Source: Tenodera sinensis
Taxonomy: Eukaryota > Arthropoda > Insecta > Mantodea > Mantidae
Reading direction: 5' to 3'
NCBI GenBank assembly: GCA_030765045.1
Contig: CM060964.1
Span: 276,849,888-276,913,887, forward strand
Length of the DNA: 64,000 nt
In this document: piece by piece, positions 44,350 through 55,309 of the stretch
Layout: every line of letters starts with the position of its first letter
Numbering within the stretch: the first letter of the stretch is position 1
Translations under genes and position numbers: made by a program
The notes under the pieces: model-generated
The model's input: the letters and a program-made list of their open reading frames with translations, nothing else
Told to the model about the DNA's origin: nothing
Databases searched by the model: none

Positions 44350-45330
44350 ATCAAAGTATAGGGTCTTTCAAAAGTCAGTTCAAACATTAAACTGCTATAC
44401 ATATAATATTTGAGCAGGAGGAAACAAAAACATTGCAGTGTTGGGAAGCAATGGAATTTACAAATCATTGGGAGGATATTAAAAATGAACATCAGCATTG
44501 GGCTAACAATGAGGTTAACAAAACATTGGAAAGATCTCCGCCTTTACATTCTTCAACATGTAGTATTCTGTCTGCAACATCATGTATCACATTTTGCAGA
44601 TACTGCCTTGGAATATTGTCAGTTTTTTGCAAGATGGTATCTTTCATTTGCAGTGGGGCTGTTGGAAATATTAGGAAAACTCGTCCTTTAAGGTGACCCC
44701 ACAACCAGAAGTCAGCCAGACTGATATCTGGAGATCACAGAGGGCATGTTGTTGGGAAATGTCCATTAATGACACAATCGCCAAACATCAGCATAACTAA
44801 CTGTTTTGCAGGAGTGTAGATGTAGGGTGGAGTGCCATCTTGCATGAAGATTATGTTTTTCATAATGTGATTCCTCAGTTTGGGGAAGGCAAATTCTATA
44901 GCATGCTGTAATAGCACTCCCCATTTACTGTAACAATCTATCTTAGTCCATTATTGTCTTCTTCAAAGAAATATGGGCTAATAATGCATTATAAAGTGAA
45001 GCCACACTCTACAGTAATTTCTAAATCATAAAGACCTTGTTTAATTAAAGTCTGATAAGTGGCCCAGAATCATGAAACATGGCGCATGTGTCATACTGAT
45101 TGTGTGGACAACAGGCACCACCCAACAATGTGGCCTCCATGATATCCAGATCTCAAACCTACTGACCTTTGGTTGTGGGATTACCCTAAAGAATGAGTTT
45201 TCCTGACATTCCCAACAACTCGACTTCAAATGAAAGTTGCTATCTCACAAGAAATTACCAATACTCCAAGACATTATCTGCAAATGCTGTGCATGGCATC
45301 ACAGATGAAATGCTATATGTTGAACATGAC
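44350..45330. pseudogene. Two opposed relics of a DUF4817/IS630-type transposase
   Basis: On minus, 44917-44490 reads ..FMQDGTPPYIYTPAKQLV.. and ..LWGHLKGRVFLIFPTAP.. then ..RQYLQNVIHDVADRI. On plus, 45120-45340 reads ..WPPYPDLKPTDLWLWDYPKE then VFLTFPTTRLQMKVAISQEI, the same protein block in opposite orientation. Both resemble the C-terminal region of the better-preserved element at 53640-55297. They are truncated and frameshifted. Confidence 0.65.
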
Positions 45331-45339
45331 AATTGTAGA

Positions 45340-45710
45340 CATCTTCCCAATGTTTTGTAAACCCCATTGTTTGCCAAATGTTCTATTTGATTTGTTTTGC
45401 TTTTTTTTTCCTGTCTCAAATAGGAGAGATGGCCTAGGGATTATTAAATATTATAATATTTATAACAGTTTAACCTTTGAACATGCATAAATAGACCATT
45501 AAAAATTCTGATGCATCACTTCACTTCTTCTCACATGGCATGAAATCATTTGCATTAATGGGGTAAAGTGTTACAATATCCGACTCAGTTTATCTATAAA
45601 TCTAAATTCACATCAGCATTATTAGCCAATTTAAATATTCTAAAACCTTATTAACTTATTCTTTATTGAGCTGGTCCTCTACAAGAAAGTCATTGTTAAA
45701 CCCAAATAAA
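45340..45710. other. Unassigned
   Basis: AT-rich; no feature recognised. Confidence 0.35.
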
Positions 45711-46363
45711 AAATCTGATGTGTTATACTCATATCACTTTCTCTACAGCTGAACAAGCTATTCTAACAAATGTTTATTCTTCTGTCTACTTCACGTTAAT
45801 CCAGGTAAACATTTACAGAAATTAGCTTATCACTAATTTTCTTGTAGGTGCAAGGGGAAAATGGGAATACAGTAGGCTCTAAGTGATAGTCAAGTCTTTT
45901 AAAGTTGGTTGATATGTGAGATTTGAAATTCCATTCTTTTTGCATGGCCAAGAGATAAAAACATCTGATGTGTTGCACTTGCATGTCTTTCTCTGCTCTT
46001 GTACAAATTATTCTTATTTCTCTATCTAATTCATGTTAATTGAGATAAACCTTTGCAGAAATTATCTTATTGTTCATTTTCTTCTAGGTGCAAGAAAAAT
46101 ATGAGATTACAGTAGGTTTTGAGCAAGTAAAATCTTTTAAGAACTGGTTGCTATGGATGCCTTTGAAATTCTTGTCTCTTTGCATAAGTTAGAGATAAGA
46201 AAAGATAATGAGAAAACTATAAGTGTTGGAAATGTCAAACAAATAACAAGGAGTATCTCCAAAATAGTTCACTCCCCAAAAAAAAAATGAATTAGACATA
46301 CATTGTGTCTTTTAACAAGATCTACATGTTTTGTGTAGTAAGATTTTGTCTATATCTTATGGT

Positions 46364-46488
46364 AGGGCTGGGCAATTGGTGCTCACTGAGTGCAGCCTAC
46401 TCATGGCCTTGCACTGATAAGTGTATGTTTAGCAGGTACAAAAAATGAAGTTTGCTCAAAGGTATGTTGAGAGTCACCCAAGCCTGCC
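46364..46488. mobile_element. hAT-type MITE (125 bp)
   Basis: Begins AGGGCTGGGCAATTGG and ends ..CACCCAAGCCTGC. Flanks CTTATGGT (46356-46363) and CTTACAGT (46489-46496) are an 8-bp duplication of the family A sequence CTTACGGT seen uninterrupted in other copies. Confidence 0.75.
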
Positions 46489-46792
46489 TTACAGTTTACC
46501 AGTTACCACAAAGTGATCGAGAATGAAGAGGACTTCTGAGGATATTTCTAGAAAATTCAAAATATACAGTTCCTTTATCATGAAAATATCTTAAACATGT
46601 CTTATTTTAACCAAAATTCTTAGAAATTTTTGATGAAATTAAAACTTTTGAAAAATGTTCTACATAAAGAGCAGTCTGGGTTGGGGGGATTATCTTGAAA
46701 ATCCTTGTGCTGCATCCTTGGGATGTGTTAAACTTAAATACCAAGTTTGGTATTTAACCAATGCTAAGTTTTTGAGTTATGCTGTTCAGAGG

Positions 46793-46829
46793 CACACACA
46801 GGCACATGTGCATGCACACAGCCACCCAC

Positions 46830-46884
<55 letters not shown>

Positions 46885-46895
46885 ACACACACACG
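46793..46895 (+). repeat. (CA)n microsatellite
   Basis: CACACA run interrupted by CTCA and flanked by GTGTGCGCGT. It expands the short CACACA tract present in other family A copies. Confidence 0.95.
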
Positions 46896-46989
46896 TGTGC
46901 GCGTACATGGACTTTTTTATAAAAATGATTTTTTTTTTATTCAGGGGACCTCCAAATATGTATTTCCACTGAAATCTTGTAATCAAAAT

Positions 46990-47480
46990 TAAGATATTTT
47001 GCAACTAGCTACTTTCTCCATATGAAGAACAAAATGGACTGTTTATGAAATGTTAAAGCTATAGCTTTGATTCACACATTTCTTTATTATTCAGTTAGCA
47101 TGGCCACCCATAAGATGAAGGAAAGTAGGAATGACACAAGTTTGGGACTGGGAGTTTAGGGAATTCAGATGGGCATAAGCATACAAAATATCAGAACTTT
47201 AATACGTAACTTTACCATAAATTAATGAATCATTTTATGCTATTTTCCCAAATGCATAGTCCTTCTTTTCCTATTATTTTATAAGTCATGTGGGACTGTG
47301 TGACTAAGGGGGAACCTACCCAGGCTGGAAGTTTCACCTAGAATTACAAGAAGACCCAGAATTCATATGGGTGGACCTGCTACAAATGACCAGTGAAAGT
47401 GGTAGTGATGACAAATATCTTTTATTTGATTAACTTTGTTGGTATTGCAGGGTGAGTCACCTATAACCTTCACTGAAAAT
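46990..47480. other. Unassigned intron sequence
   Basis: No recognisable coding, repeat or structural signal. Confidence 0.35.
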
Positions 47481-47488
47481 GTTTTTAA

Positions 47489-47988
47489 CCCTTTCAGACC
47501 CGAATTATTTTGCTACTTATGCCGTTCTTCCTCTAATTCGAAACCGGTTTAGATTAGGTGGTCTGGGACACCTTCAGCTTGCTGGCTTGGATAGCCATGA
47601 TCGTTAAGGCAACACGTAGTGCACTGGCCATGCACTCAAAGCCTGAGGTCGTGAGTTCAAGTCTCAGCAACCGCAGTCAAATGTGCCTGTGGTAAAGGAC
47701 GGGGAGGGCCCACGTAAAATAATCGGTGTGATGGCACGCGTGGATGATGACGGGGTATCATTTGAGTGCGGTTGCATGGATTTTGCTTCTTTTCTTTAAA
47801 AAAAAAAAAACCACTACAATGTAAATTGTAAAAAATAAATAATTTTGTACAATTCAGAACATGTTTTTACATAGGTTTAATTGGTGACGAACAGTATAAC
47901 AAGAATATAGCAGAAAAAACCGTTAAAAGTATTACAAGTAGGCAAAAAATGCCTATGTCCATTGTAATGGACACCGGGACTGAAAGGG
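47489..47988. mobile_element. piggyBac-type MITE (500 bp) with TTAA target sites
   Basis: TTAA (47485-47488) then CCCTTTCAGACCCG; right end CGGGACTGAAAGGG then TTAA (47989-47992). The TIRs differ at one position over 14. TTAA flanks are the piggyBac superfamily hallmark. The interior holds a SINE and no transposase. Confidence 0.88.
47575..47810 (+). repeat. tRNA-derived SINE inside the piggyBac-type MITE
   Basis: Head GATAGCCATGATCGTTAAGG.. with B box GAGTTCAAGTC, then ~120 bp body and an A(12) tail. Different in body from families B and T. Confidence 0.65.
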
Positions 47989-47992
47989 TTAA

Positions 47993-48345
47993 AACAAAAC
48001 AAGAAATTGAAAGACTTTTACAAGCATGAAGACAAGCTGGTTCAAGTTGATGGTACAGGCTACCTATTCAAAATGTAAGCAAATATGATTTTCAGCATAA
48101 ACTTCTGTTTTTGTGAATGGAAATTCTGTATAATTTTTTACACAATTAATAGCATGGTAAATAACATTAGGAATGGCATTCTTGCATGGCAACAGGCCAA
48201 TTACATCCTGAGAAATTGTAACATGATGTTCACACTTGAGATGCAATAAAAGAGTTACAATCTTTAATTATTTACCCTTTTTTGTGGCTGGAAGCACTTT
48301 GTTATTTCCTCTGCAATTGATAACAGCAAAATAACATTAAGAACA
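47993..48345. other. Unassigned
   Basis: No recognisable feature. The minus ORF 48064-48246 has no motif. Confidence 0.35.
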
Positions 48346-48349
48346 GTGA

Positions 48350-48835
48350 AAGCTAGCTCTAGCCACTGGGCTACCATGGCAACATTCTAGTATGACATTA
48401 AATTCCCCAAGTGACTTGCATTTTCCCAGTAGAGCACAAGGAAATCTCAAATTTGAGATCATGTACCCCAATGGCGACTTTCAATTTGTAAGTACATAAG
48501 TCTCAGCCTTTGAGGCTGCTGTTATAATTTCCATTTATAAGGTCTATCAATGGTAATTGATTGTTCTAATACACACACAAACCATGTGTAGGCAAACTTT
48601 GAAAGGTGAATCAGAACTGAAAATTCAATCCCATGGCCAGGATTTCAACCATGGATATTCCACCCTATGGAAGAACCATGTCTTCCACTGTGCAGCTGCT
48701 CTAACGCTCTAACCACTGAACTATCATGACAACATACCAATTGGACATTAAATTCCCCAACTCACTTGCATTTTTGTGGTAGACCACTAACAAATCCAAA
48801 ATTCAAGATCACATACCCCAATATCACAATACCCC
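48350..48835 (-). repeat. Two old SINE T copies, minus strand
   Basis: Reverse complements of the SINE T leader (..GTACCCCAATGGCGACTT.. near 48466) and tRNA head (..CTAACCACTGAACTATCATG.. near 48715) recur twice (48350-48530 and 48540-48835). They are diverged about 20% or more from the 43-kb copies, judged by eye. This shows long activity of the family. Confidence 0.7.
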
Positions 48836-49099
48836 AATGCATTATAGCAGTGGCGTGGTGTTAATGTTGCCTCTGTTGCTGCCGGCAACAGCTAATAAAT
48901 TGAAAAAAGTGTATCCAAATTTTACATTATTTATTGTTCAAAGAATAGTGGAAAGTTCAAGCGGTTTCACTTACAGATTTCAAATTGCGTTCATTTGTGA
49001 TTGATCCGCTGAGACCGGTCATCTAGCATCCTCTAATTCTAAATAGCTCATTATTTTGCCAGTGGTGCTCACCGGCAAACCCAGAGTTCACAGACTCAT

Positions 49100-52060
49100 C
49101 TGGCATGTCTTTGACCCAGCAACGCTTTAGTTACTTGTTTATAGCATGATTGTTACCAGTGCAGTGAAAAGGCAAACCTTGAGTTTTAGTGTTAATTCTT
49201 CACGTATAACAGTTATATGGTGAATGATTCAATCTTAAAAGTACAATAAGAACAATAGCATCACAATTTGTGAGTAAAAGTGACTGTGATTGTGTGATCG
49301 AAAACCTTTTAAATTGGTCCTTGAGTTTGCGTTCTTTTGGTGAAAAAATTCACATAATTTCAACAGGAAGGTCAACTCCAGATCTTAAACCTTTAAAAAC
49401 TAAACCACATGGGGGTTTCGAAAGGCATTTTAGTAGCTCTTGGTATAATGAGTTTCCTTGGCTGTGTGGTGGTAACAAATTATTGATACTATATTATTGG
49501 CCATGTCTGCTTGTTTTCTAATGAAAAGAATGCACAGACAAAAGATGGCATCAGTAACATGGATAGTTTTTGCACTTGAGGGTTCATCATGAAAATTCGA
49601 AAACTCATATTGCCTCTGTTGTAATGTTAGTAAAGTTTGGAAAAACAAGATTTGGTACTTCTTTCGGTGATGCGTTTAAGAATTCAGTTGAAAAGCACAA
49701 TGAAGGAGTGAAAATAAATAGGTATATAATGGGGTGATTAATAAATGCTATTTACTATTAGCTCAGCAAGAACTCCTATTCAGAGGTAGTGACGAGTCCA
49801 AAAATTTGGATAACAGAGGTAACTACTGGTGCTGTTTTTATTGAAGTGTTGCTTCAATTTTGAATGATGAGGCTCTTATTTCTCTCAGGGCATGGTAACG
49901 GATGGAATGAAAAATCACACGATGTTTCTTCACCACAATGTATTATTTTATTAACACTTTTTCTCTATTTTACATTTAAATAAATCCTCTTAGCACCATT
50001 TTAGATTATTTAAGTCTTTCCAATTCTTCAAAAAGTGGAACAAAAGCTTGATGTAAGTCTGGTAAACATTCTACAATGTTCACACACTACCAAAATACGT
50101 CCTTTCACCTTGAATATACAGATGCTAGTCCCAATTCTTTTAGTTGCGAGTCTATCATTCCGACTGCCACGTGTACATCCGTGCATGCGTCCATCAAATA
50201 GTTCCCATATTGTTAGGGTAGCGATCCCTAACCATTCTCCCTTTGCTATCAAGACTGAACACATATAATTCTTTTATTTATTTAATATATATTAAAATTA
50301 AATATGGAAATATTTATGACGTCTTTAAACAAACTTAGTTGTTCGTAACATTGAACATTAGTAACATGTTTTCGTCATTTAACCAACTCATACCAACATC
50401 AAAAAACAAATTACACTCTTAACAAATATTCACATAAACGATTTTCTTTTGGGGGTCTTTTAATATTCTGTCTCACTACGTAGTGCTCTTACACCTAATT
50501 GGTCAGACAGATAAGTTAGAGGAACATCTTCGAACTGCGACTGTGTTTTCAGTAACATCAAATGACATTCAGAATGACATTATTGAGTGCATTTCTCGTG
50601 TTTAGATTAATGATATAAAGAATGGAGTGAGACAAGTTTTATATCAGTAATCACAGACGAAACCACTGATGTATCAAATAAATCTCAACTATCAACTGTT
50701 CTTCATTATGACGCACCAGAGGGATGGGTTGAAGAAAGATCTGTAGGGTTTTGTGACATCCGTAGTGACCACACAGCAGTTAGATTGTCCAAGAATTTGT
50801 CTGAACTCTTGGAGGAATTCAAATATGGCACAAAACTCATAGCACAAACATATGATGGTGCGGCTGTGATGGCTGGAGAGTATAGCGGTTTACAGTTAAT
50901 TGTCAGAGGGAAATATGAACAAGCTTTATTTGTGCATTGCTATGCCCACAAACTTAACTTAGTTTTGCAGCAATCAACCAGTCAGATAAAGAAGTGTAGA
51001 GTATGGTTTCAAACAGTGTCAGGACTGTCTACATTTTTTTTTCAAAATCGCCCAAAAAAACAGAAGCTTTAGACATTGAAGTCAAAAAATGCATTCCAGC
51101 AGTGCCTGCCATGAGATGGAACTACAAAAGCAGAATGATTGATGTCATTTTCAGTGTGAAGACTGAACTTGCTGCCTTATTTAAACTAATGACAGAAGAT
51201 GAGGGTAAATGGGATGCTGAAACAAAGATGCTTGTGCATCGGGCTACTACCAGAACCCCCTAAGCTTTGATTTCAGATTCTTACTTTTGGTGTTTTCACT
51301 TGTACTTCCTAAGTCTAATTCTTATTTAACATCCTTCAGAAAAAGATGTTTGATATTCCCTTCTGCAAACAAAAAATCAATGACTTCAAAAACAATATGA
51401 AAGACTTGTGTGAACATTTTGACGAATTAATTTGGTCAAGGATAGAATCTGGTCAATATTGCTACAAAAAAGCAATACCTTCAAAGAGATCGAGGCTGGA
51501 TAAAAGAGAAAATGACCCAAAATGGTTGTATCAACTAATATTTTATGAGATCATAGATATGATACTTGGCCAATTAACCAACAGATTCTCAGATATAAAC
51601 CAACTACAGTTCCTATCATTATTGGACAGTGCTTCATACAAGGAATACGACAAGACTTTCCCAGAGAGTGTGTTCAAGACTTTCTTATTTATTATGGACA
51701 GTACGTCAACATAGCATAATTAAGAAACAAACTCTGTTATTCTCTTCCCCTGAATATCGAAACAAAGCAGTCTGCGAAGTTCACCAAGAGTTGTATGTCA
51801 TGGGTCTTAAAGCCTTGCCATAGGTGTATAAACTTCATGAATTAATTTTGACAATTCCTGCCACCAGTGCATAGCAGAACAACCTTTCTCAGTGCTCCGC
51901 AGAATACACACCTATCTAAGAAATACTCACACTCAAAATGGACTTTCATCTCTGTCCTTGATATCAATGGAAAAGAGCTTGCTTAATAAACTTAAAAAGC
52001 AACAGCAAGCAACAATTAAAAACTCTATCGTTGATGTTTTTTTTTTTTTTTGAGAAGAAT
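49100..52060 (+). pseudogene. hAT (ZMYM1-like) transposase, broken
   Basis: Order: TTF zinc-finger region (49270-49530: KPHGGFERHFSSSWYNEFPW, then a CWPC-like segment). Then NRGNY at 49812-49826, where the solo LTR enters. The reading resumes at 50480 (VVLLHLIGQTDKLEEHLRTA..TSNDIQNDIIECIS). Next comes 50785-51072 with QTYDGAAVMAGEYSGLQLIV and HCYAHKLNLVLQQ, then 51003-51263 and 51346-51714. The dimerisation end is at about 51870-51990 (..AEQPFSVLRRIHTYLR-like). Frameshifts occur near 49450, 51040, 51270 and 51710. Confidence 0.88.
49827..50475 (-). mobile_element. Solo LTR (copy 2), inverted
   Basis: The reverse complement begins TGAGACAGAATATT and ends ATAAAAACAGCACCA, matching 6650-7264 with indels. 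It is flanked by a perfect CTAC duplication (49823-49826, 50476-50479). Removing it restores continuity of the hAT reading frame, so it inserted when that frame was still recognisable. Confidence 0.9.
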
Positions 52061-52196
52061 CGGCGCATTGAACTGAAATATAAATATGTAGACACTAACT
52101 TCCTTTCATAGAAGTTTGAAAACAGTGTTGTTATAATTAATTTAATTTAAACGGTGAGTCAATTAATAGCACTAAACAACACTTACAACATAATTT

Positions 52197-52242
52197 TCCG
52201 GAACGCATTTCGAAGGTTAACTTTCCTCCATTATCAACTGGA
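52197..52242 (-). ncRNA. Decayed hammerhead-ribozyme-like motif (left arm)
   Basis: The minus strand reads TCCAG, TTGATAA, GGAGG loop CCTTC, GAAA, TGCGTT, CCGGA. Stem I keeps the 3' CCGGA but has lost one base of the 5' side, the reverse of the right arm. Same two core changes as the right arm. Confidence 0.55.
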
Positions 52243-52569
52243 CAATAACTGGGTTTCCATGGTGTTTCATGGTGCGGATGGCAATGCTTCTTCTGATGTT
52301 TCTTCTGGTAATGATTCAAGGAACTTACTGAAAATATCTTTCTGAGGAATGTTGAAATTAAATACTCGGTTTCTATTTTTTAAAATGAAGATTTATTCCC
52401 ATGTGGATAGTTCTTGTTTTCTGGTTGTGTTTGAGAAGTTTCAGTTCTAGCTTTATGTCATGGTTTTTTGTCCAAAAGTGAAACGCAACTGCTGATTTTT
52501 CTAATTGTTTACTCTTGATGTTCCTAACATGTTCCTTGGATCTAATTTTTAAATTTCTTTTGGTTTTTC

Positions 52570-52884
52570 CAAATTGATTGCAATGATTGTAATGAAATAT
52601 ACATAGGAAAAACCAAAAGAAATTTAGAAATTAGATCCAAGGAACATGTTAGGAACATCAAGAGTAAACAATTAGAAAAATCAGCAGCTGCATTTCACTT
52701 TTGGATAAAAAATCATGACATAAAGCTAGAACCGAAACTTCTCAAACACATAACCGGAAAACAAGAACTGTCCACATGGGAACAAATCTTCATTTTAAAA
52801 AATAGAAACCGAGTATTTAATTTCCACATTCCTCAGAAAGATATTTTCAGCAAGTTTCTTGAACCATTACCAGAAGAAACATGA
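52570..52884 (+). pseudogene. GIY-YIG endonuclease domain fragment of a Penelope-like element
   Basis: Reads CNDCNEIYIGKTKRNLEIRS then KEHVRNIKSK, with a later WIKNHD..ELSTWEQIFI region, ending ..FLEPLPEET and a stop. Cys pair, YIG and R..EH spacing match the Penelope-type GIY-YIG fold; the catalytic Glu may sit in the ..WEQ.. block. The mirror arm (52560-52300, minus) encodes the same segment with changes. RT upstream is absent. Confidence 0.85.
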
Positions 52885-52935
52885 GAAGAAGCATCGCCAT
52901 CCGCACCATGAAACACCATGGAAACCCAGTTATTG

Positions 52936-52982
52936 TCCGGTTGATAATGGAGGAAAGTTAACCTTCGAAACGCGTTGCAGAA
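52936..52982 (+). ncRNA. Decayed hammerhead-ribozyme-like motif (right arm)
   Basis: TCCGG then TTGATAA (core expected CTGATGA, two transitions), stem II GGAGG/CCTTC with an 8-nt loop, then GAAA, then ACGCGTT (minimal helix III and cleavage-site type). Stem I 3' side reads GCAGA instead of CCGGA. Penelope-like elements are known to carry minimal hammerheads in this position. Likely inactive. Confidence 0.55.
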
Positions 52983-53264
52983 AATTATGTTGTAAGTGTT
53001 GTTTAGTGTTATTAATTGACTCACCTTTTAAATTAAATGTAGACACTAAATTAGAGAGATTGTAAATACATTTTAAATAAGGTATGTCGCTATAATTTTT
53101 ATTTATATATCTGTTTGTGTTTGTTTTATGTTATACAATTGCATACAACCTATATTATATTAATCTGAAAACCCTCAGAATTCGTGGCTGCCACTCCCAA
53201 GATTAAGCCTGAAGCAACCGGCAACACTTATGTATCACCCACACCCTGCCACTACATTATAGTA

Positions 53265-53635
53265 TGTCACTCACCTCATGGTTAACTGCAATGTTAAGTT
53301 TGTGCTTGAGATTCAATAGATGAACCTTCAGATGTGCAATGGATGCACATTTTGTTTTATCTCAAGTGCCAACTGCATGTTTATAATTTCTCAGGATGTA
53401 ATTGACATATTGCATTTCAACAAAGCCATTCTTAATGTTATTTTATGTTATTAATAGCATAAAAATAATATGGAGTTTTCATTTAAAAAAGTCAGAAATT
53501 AATTTGAAAATTACATTTGCTTACTCATTTGAATGGCCTATATAACATACTCGTACTTTAATGAGTCCCTCCCCATACATTAATGCCTGCAAAAATAATT
53601 TTTCATTTCCTAGTTTTGCTTCAGAGATATTATAT
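53265..53635. other. Unassigned, partly like 48.0-48.2 kb
   Basis: ..TGCTTGAGATTCAATAGATG.. and ..TTTCTCAGGATGTAATTGAC.. resemble 48140-48250 (TTACATCCTGAGAAATTGTA) in inverted orientation. An unclassified repeat is likely. No coding signal. Confidence 0.4.
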
Positions 53636-53639
53636 ATAC

Positions 53640-55297
53640 AGGGTGATTTCGTGATGGTGTTAGAAACTTTCAGGGAAGATTTAGGAGGACAAATGCTTTT
53701 CTGATATAAGGAACCTTGGTCTGGAAGCATCTCCTTCACATGATTACAGGCAAGAGTTGTTTTGGGATACCTGTGAACGTGAAATTATGAGAATCTAGGA
53801 ATATCTGTATTTTATTTCTCTGTGTTTACATTTACACAAGTCATAATACTACAAGAGGTGTTCAAAATGGCATCCTTCAGCAGTGATGTAGGCATGACAA
53901 CGTCGTATGATGTTCTGTCGTACTTGGATGAGTAACCCTGGAGTCTCTCTGACAATATCACAGATGGTGAGAATTCATGCTAGTAGGTCCTATTCGGTTT
54001 CTATTGGTGTCACGTACACAAGACTTTTCATATGACCCCACAAGAAAAAATCAAGTGGAGTCAGATCAGGCAAACGGACTGGCCATGTAGCTGGACCTCC
54101 TCTTCCTATCCATCTTTCAGGGAATGTCCGGTTAAGGTGTTCTTGAGCATGATGTAAAAAGTGAGCTGGGACTCCATCATACTGAAACTACATGTGTCAA
54201 TCTACGGCAAATGGGATATGTTCCAACAACCCGGTAAGCCCGTCTCTCAAAAGCAGTGTACACTGCTCCATTTAATCGGGGTGAAGGAAGAAATGGACCT
54301 ATTACACCATCAGTGACTATACCTGCCCATACATTCAATACAAAATGGTTTAGATGGCCCCTTACAACTGTAGTGCGGGGATTCTCATTGGCACAAATGT
54401 GACTATTTCGACTATTTAGCATGCCATCTTTGGTGCAACAGGCTTTATCAGTGAAAAGTACACACAAAGGGAAGTGATGATTGACCACACAGTGCTGCAG
54501 TAACCACTGGCTGAAAACGACCTGAGGTGCGAAGTCAGCCGGAGACAGAGCATGTACTCTTTGTGGGTGGTACGGGTGCAGTTGTTGTTCCTGAAGTATG
54601 TTACAAACAGTACTTCGTGCAACCCCCATTTCATGTGCAACTGCTCGAGAGTACTTATTGAAGGCTCCTCAGCCACACAACGAAGCACTTCCTCTTCCAA
54701 GATGGGAGTCCGTACAGTTCGCCTTCCTCCTCGGTCAAGATACTGTGGTGGCACCTGTCCAGTTTCCCTTAACCGCTGAAAAAGTCTTGGGAACATGGTA
54801 TGTCACGGATGTCTCCAATGTGGATATTTGTCCAATATAGCCTTTCTGCTTCCATAATGTTTCCATTAGCTTGCCCCTACATTAACACCATATCTGCATA
54901 TTCTGCAACTGTGTACTCCATTTCACCGTGGTTGATTGATACACGTCCTCATGTAAACACTGACCAGACTCCGATCTGTACCTGGGTAATGTTACAGGAC
55001 AGCACGTCAGACAGTACACATCATATGATCTGCATTGAACTACTGTTGCCGTGCGTAAGTTTAAAATGCCATCTGCATTGCCTTTATGCTGTTGTGATTC
55101 TGAACCACTCATGATTCTCCTAGATGGTGGTCTGGTTATCTATCCTTATTACTAATCACCTACCTACTTATGAAAACAACTTTCATCTATAACTTGTGAA
55201 GGAGACTTTTCCGGACCAAGGTTCCTTATATCAGATTATCGCATTTGTCCTCCTTAATCTTCCCTGAAAGTTTCTATCACCATCATGAAATCACCTG
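53640..55297 (-). mobile_element. DUF4817-type DDE transposon with ~80-bp TIRs
   Basis: Left 53640-53720 (GGGTGATTTCGTGATGGTGT..) and right 55218-55297 are inverted copies over about 80 bp, both flanked by TATATA-like sequence. The minus strand carries one transposase gene. The long TIRs contain AGAAACTTTCAGGGAAGATT and AAATGC motifs near their inner ends. Confidence 0.88.
53850..54965 (-). pseudogene. DUF4817-type transposase, frameshifted
   Basis: From 54960: N-terminal ..EYADMVLM.GQANGNIMEAERLY (DUF4817-like helix-turn-helix). Then 54796-54416: FPRLFQRLRETGQVPPQYLD and ILEEEVLRCVAEEPSISTLE. Then 54629-54177: MGVARSTVCNILQEQQLHPY, ..FPLCVLFTDKACCTKDGMLN, and ..VWAGIVTDGVIGPFLP. Below 54180 come ..YDGVPAHFLHHAQEHLNRTF and LPDLTPLDFFLWGHMKSLVY. 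The order matches Tc1/IS630-like DDE enzymes. The first acidic site reads FTDKACCTKDG rather than FTDEA.FT..G. At least three breaks (about 54830, 54600, 54180) make it inactive. Confidence 0.85.
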
Positions 55298-55309
55298 GTA
55301 TATATGTGA

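Larger units (their letters stand above)
45713..46985 (+). repeat. Family A repeats (copies 8a and 8b) with MITE and microsatellite
   Basis: A 5' fragment (45713-45957) is followed at once by a second, near-complete copy (45963-46985, opening CTGATGTGTTGCACTTGCAT). Copy 8b contains a hAT MITE at 46364-46488 and a long CACACA tract at 46793-46895. The terminal GTAGAGAAAG end is not recognisable. Confidence 0.75.
52099..53036. mobile_element. Penelope-like element: head-to-head inverted pair (938 bp) with target duplication
   Basis: Two arms of about 430 bp (52148-52571 minus, 52606-53030 plus) face each other around a ~35-nt centre. The flanks ATGTAGACACTAA at 52086-52098 and 53037-53049 form a 13-bp duplication, so the pair arrived as one event. 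The right arm encodes the end of a GIY-YIG endonuclease and then noncoding sequence. No reverse transcriptase is present, so this is a severely 5'-truncated copy. Confidence 0.85.
48848..53254 (+). mobile_element. hAT transposon (4407 bp) with 8-bp target duplication and nested insertions
   Basis: Ends CAGTGGCGTGGTG and ..CACCCTGCCACTA are short TIRs. CATTATAG flanks it at 48840-48847 and 53255-53262. The plus strand encodes a ZMYM1-like hAT transposase with a TTF-type zinc-finger start. Two elements are nested: a solo LTR (49827-50475) and an inverted Penelope-like unit (52099-53036). Without them the element would be about 2.8 kb. Confidence 0.9.

Noticed and set aside
50028..50268. Overlapping ORFs near 50.1 kb
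   Set aside because: They lie entirely inside the solo LTR and are not conserved in the copy at 6.65 kb.
53521..53739. Minus ORF of 72 aa at the left end of the DUF4817-type element
   Set aside because: It is largely the translated TIR and has no conserved domain.
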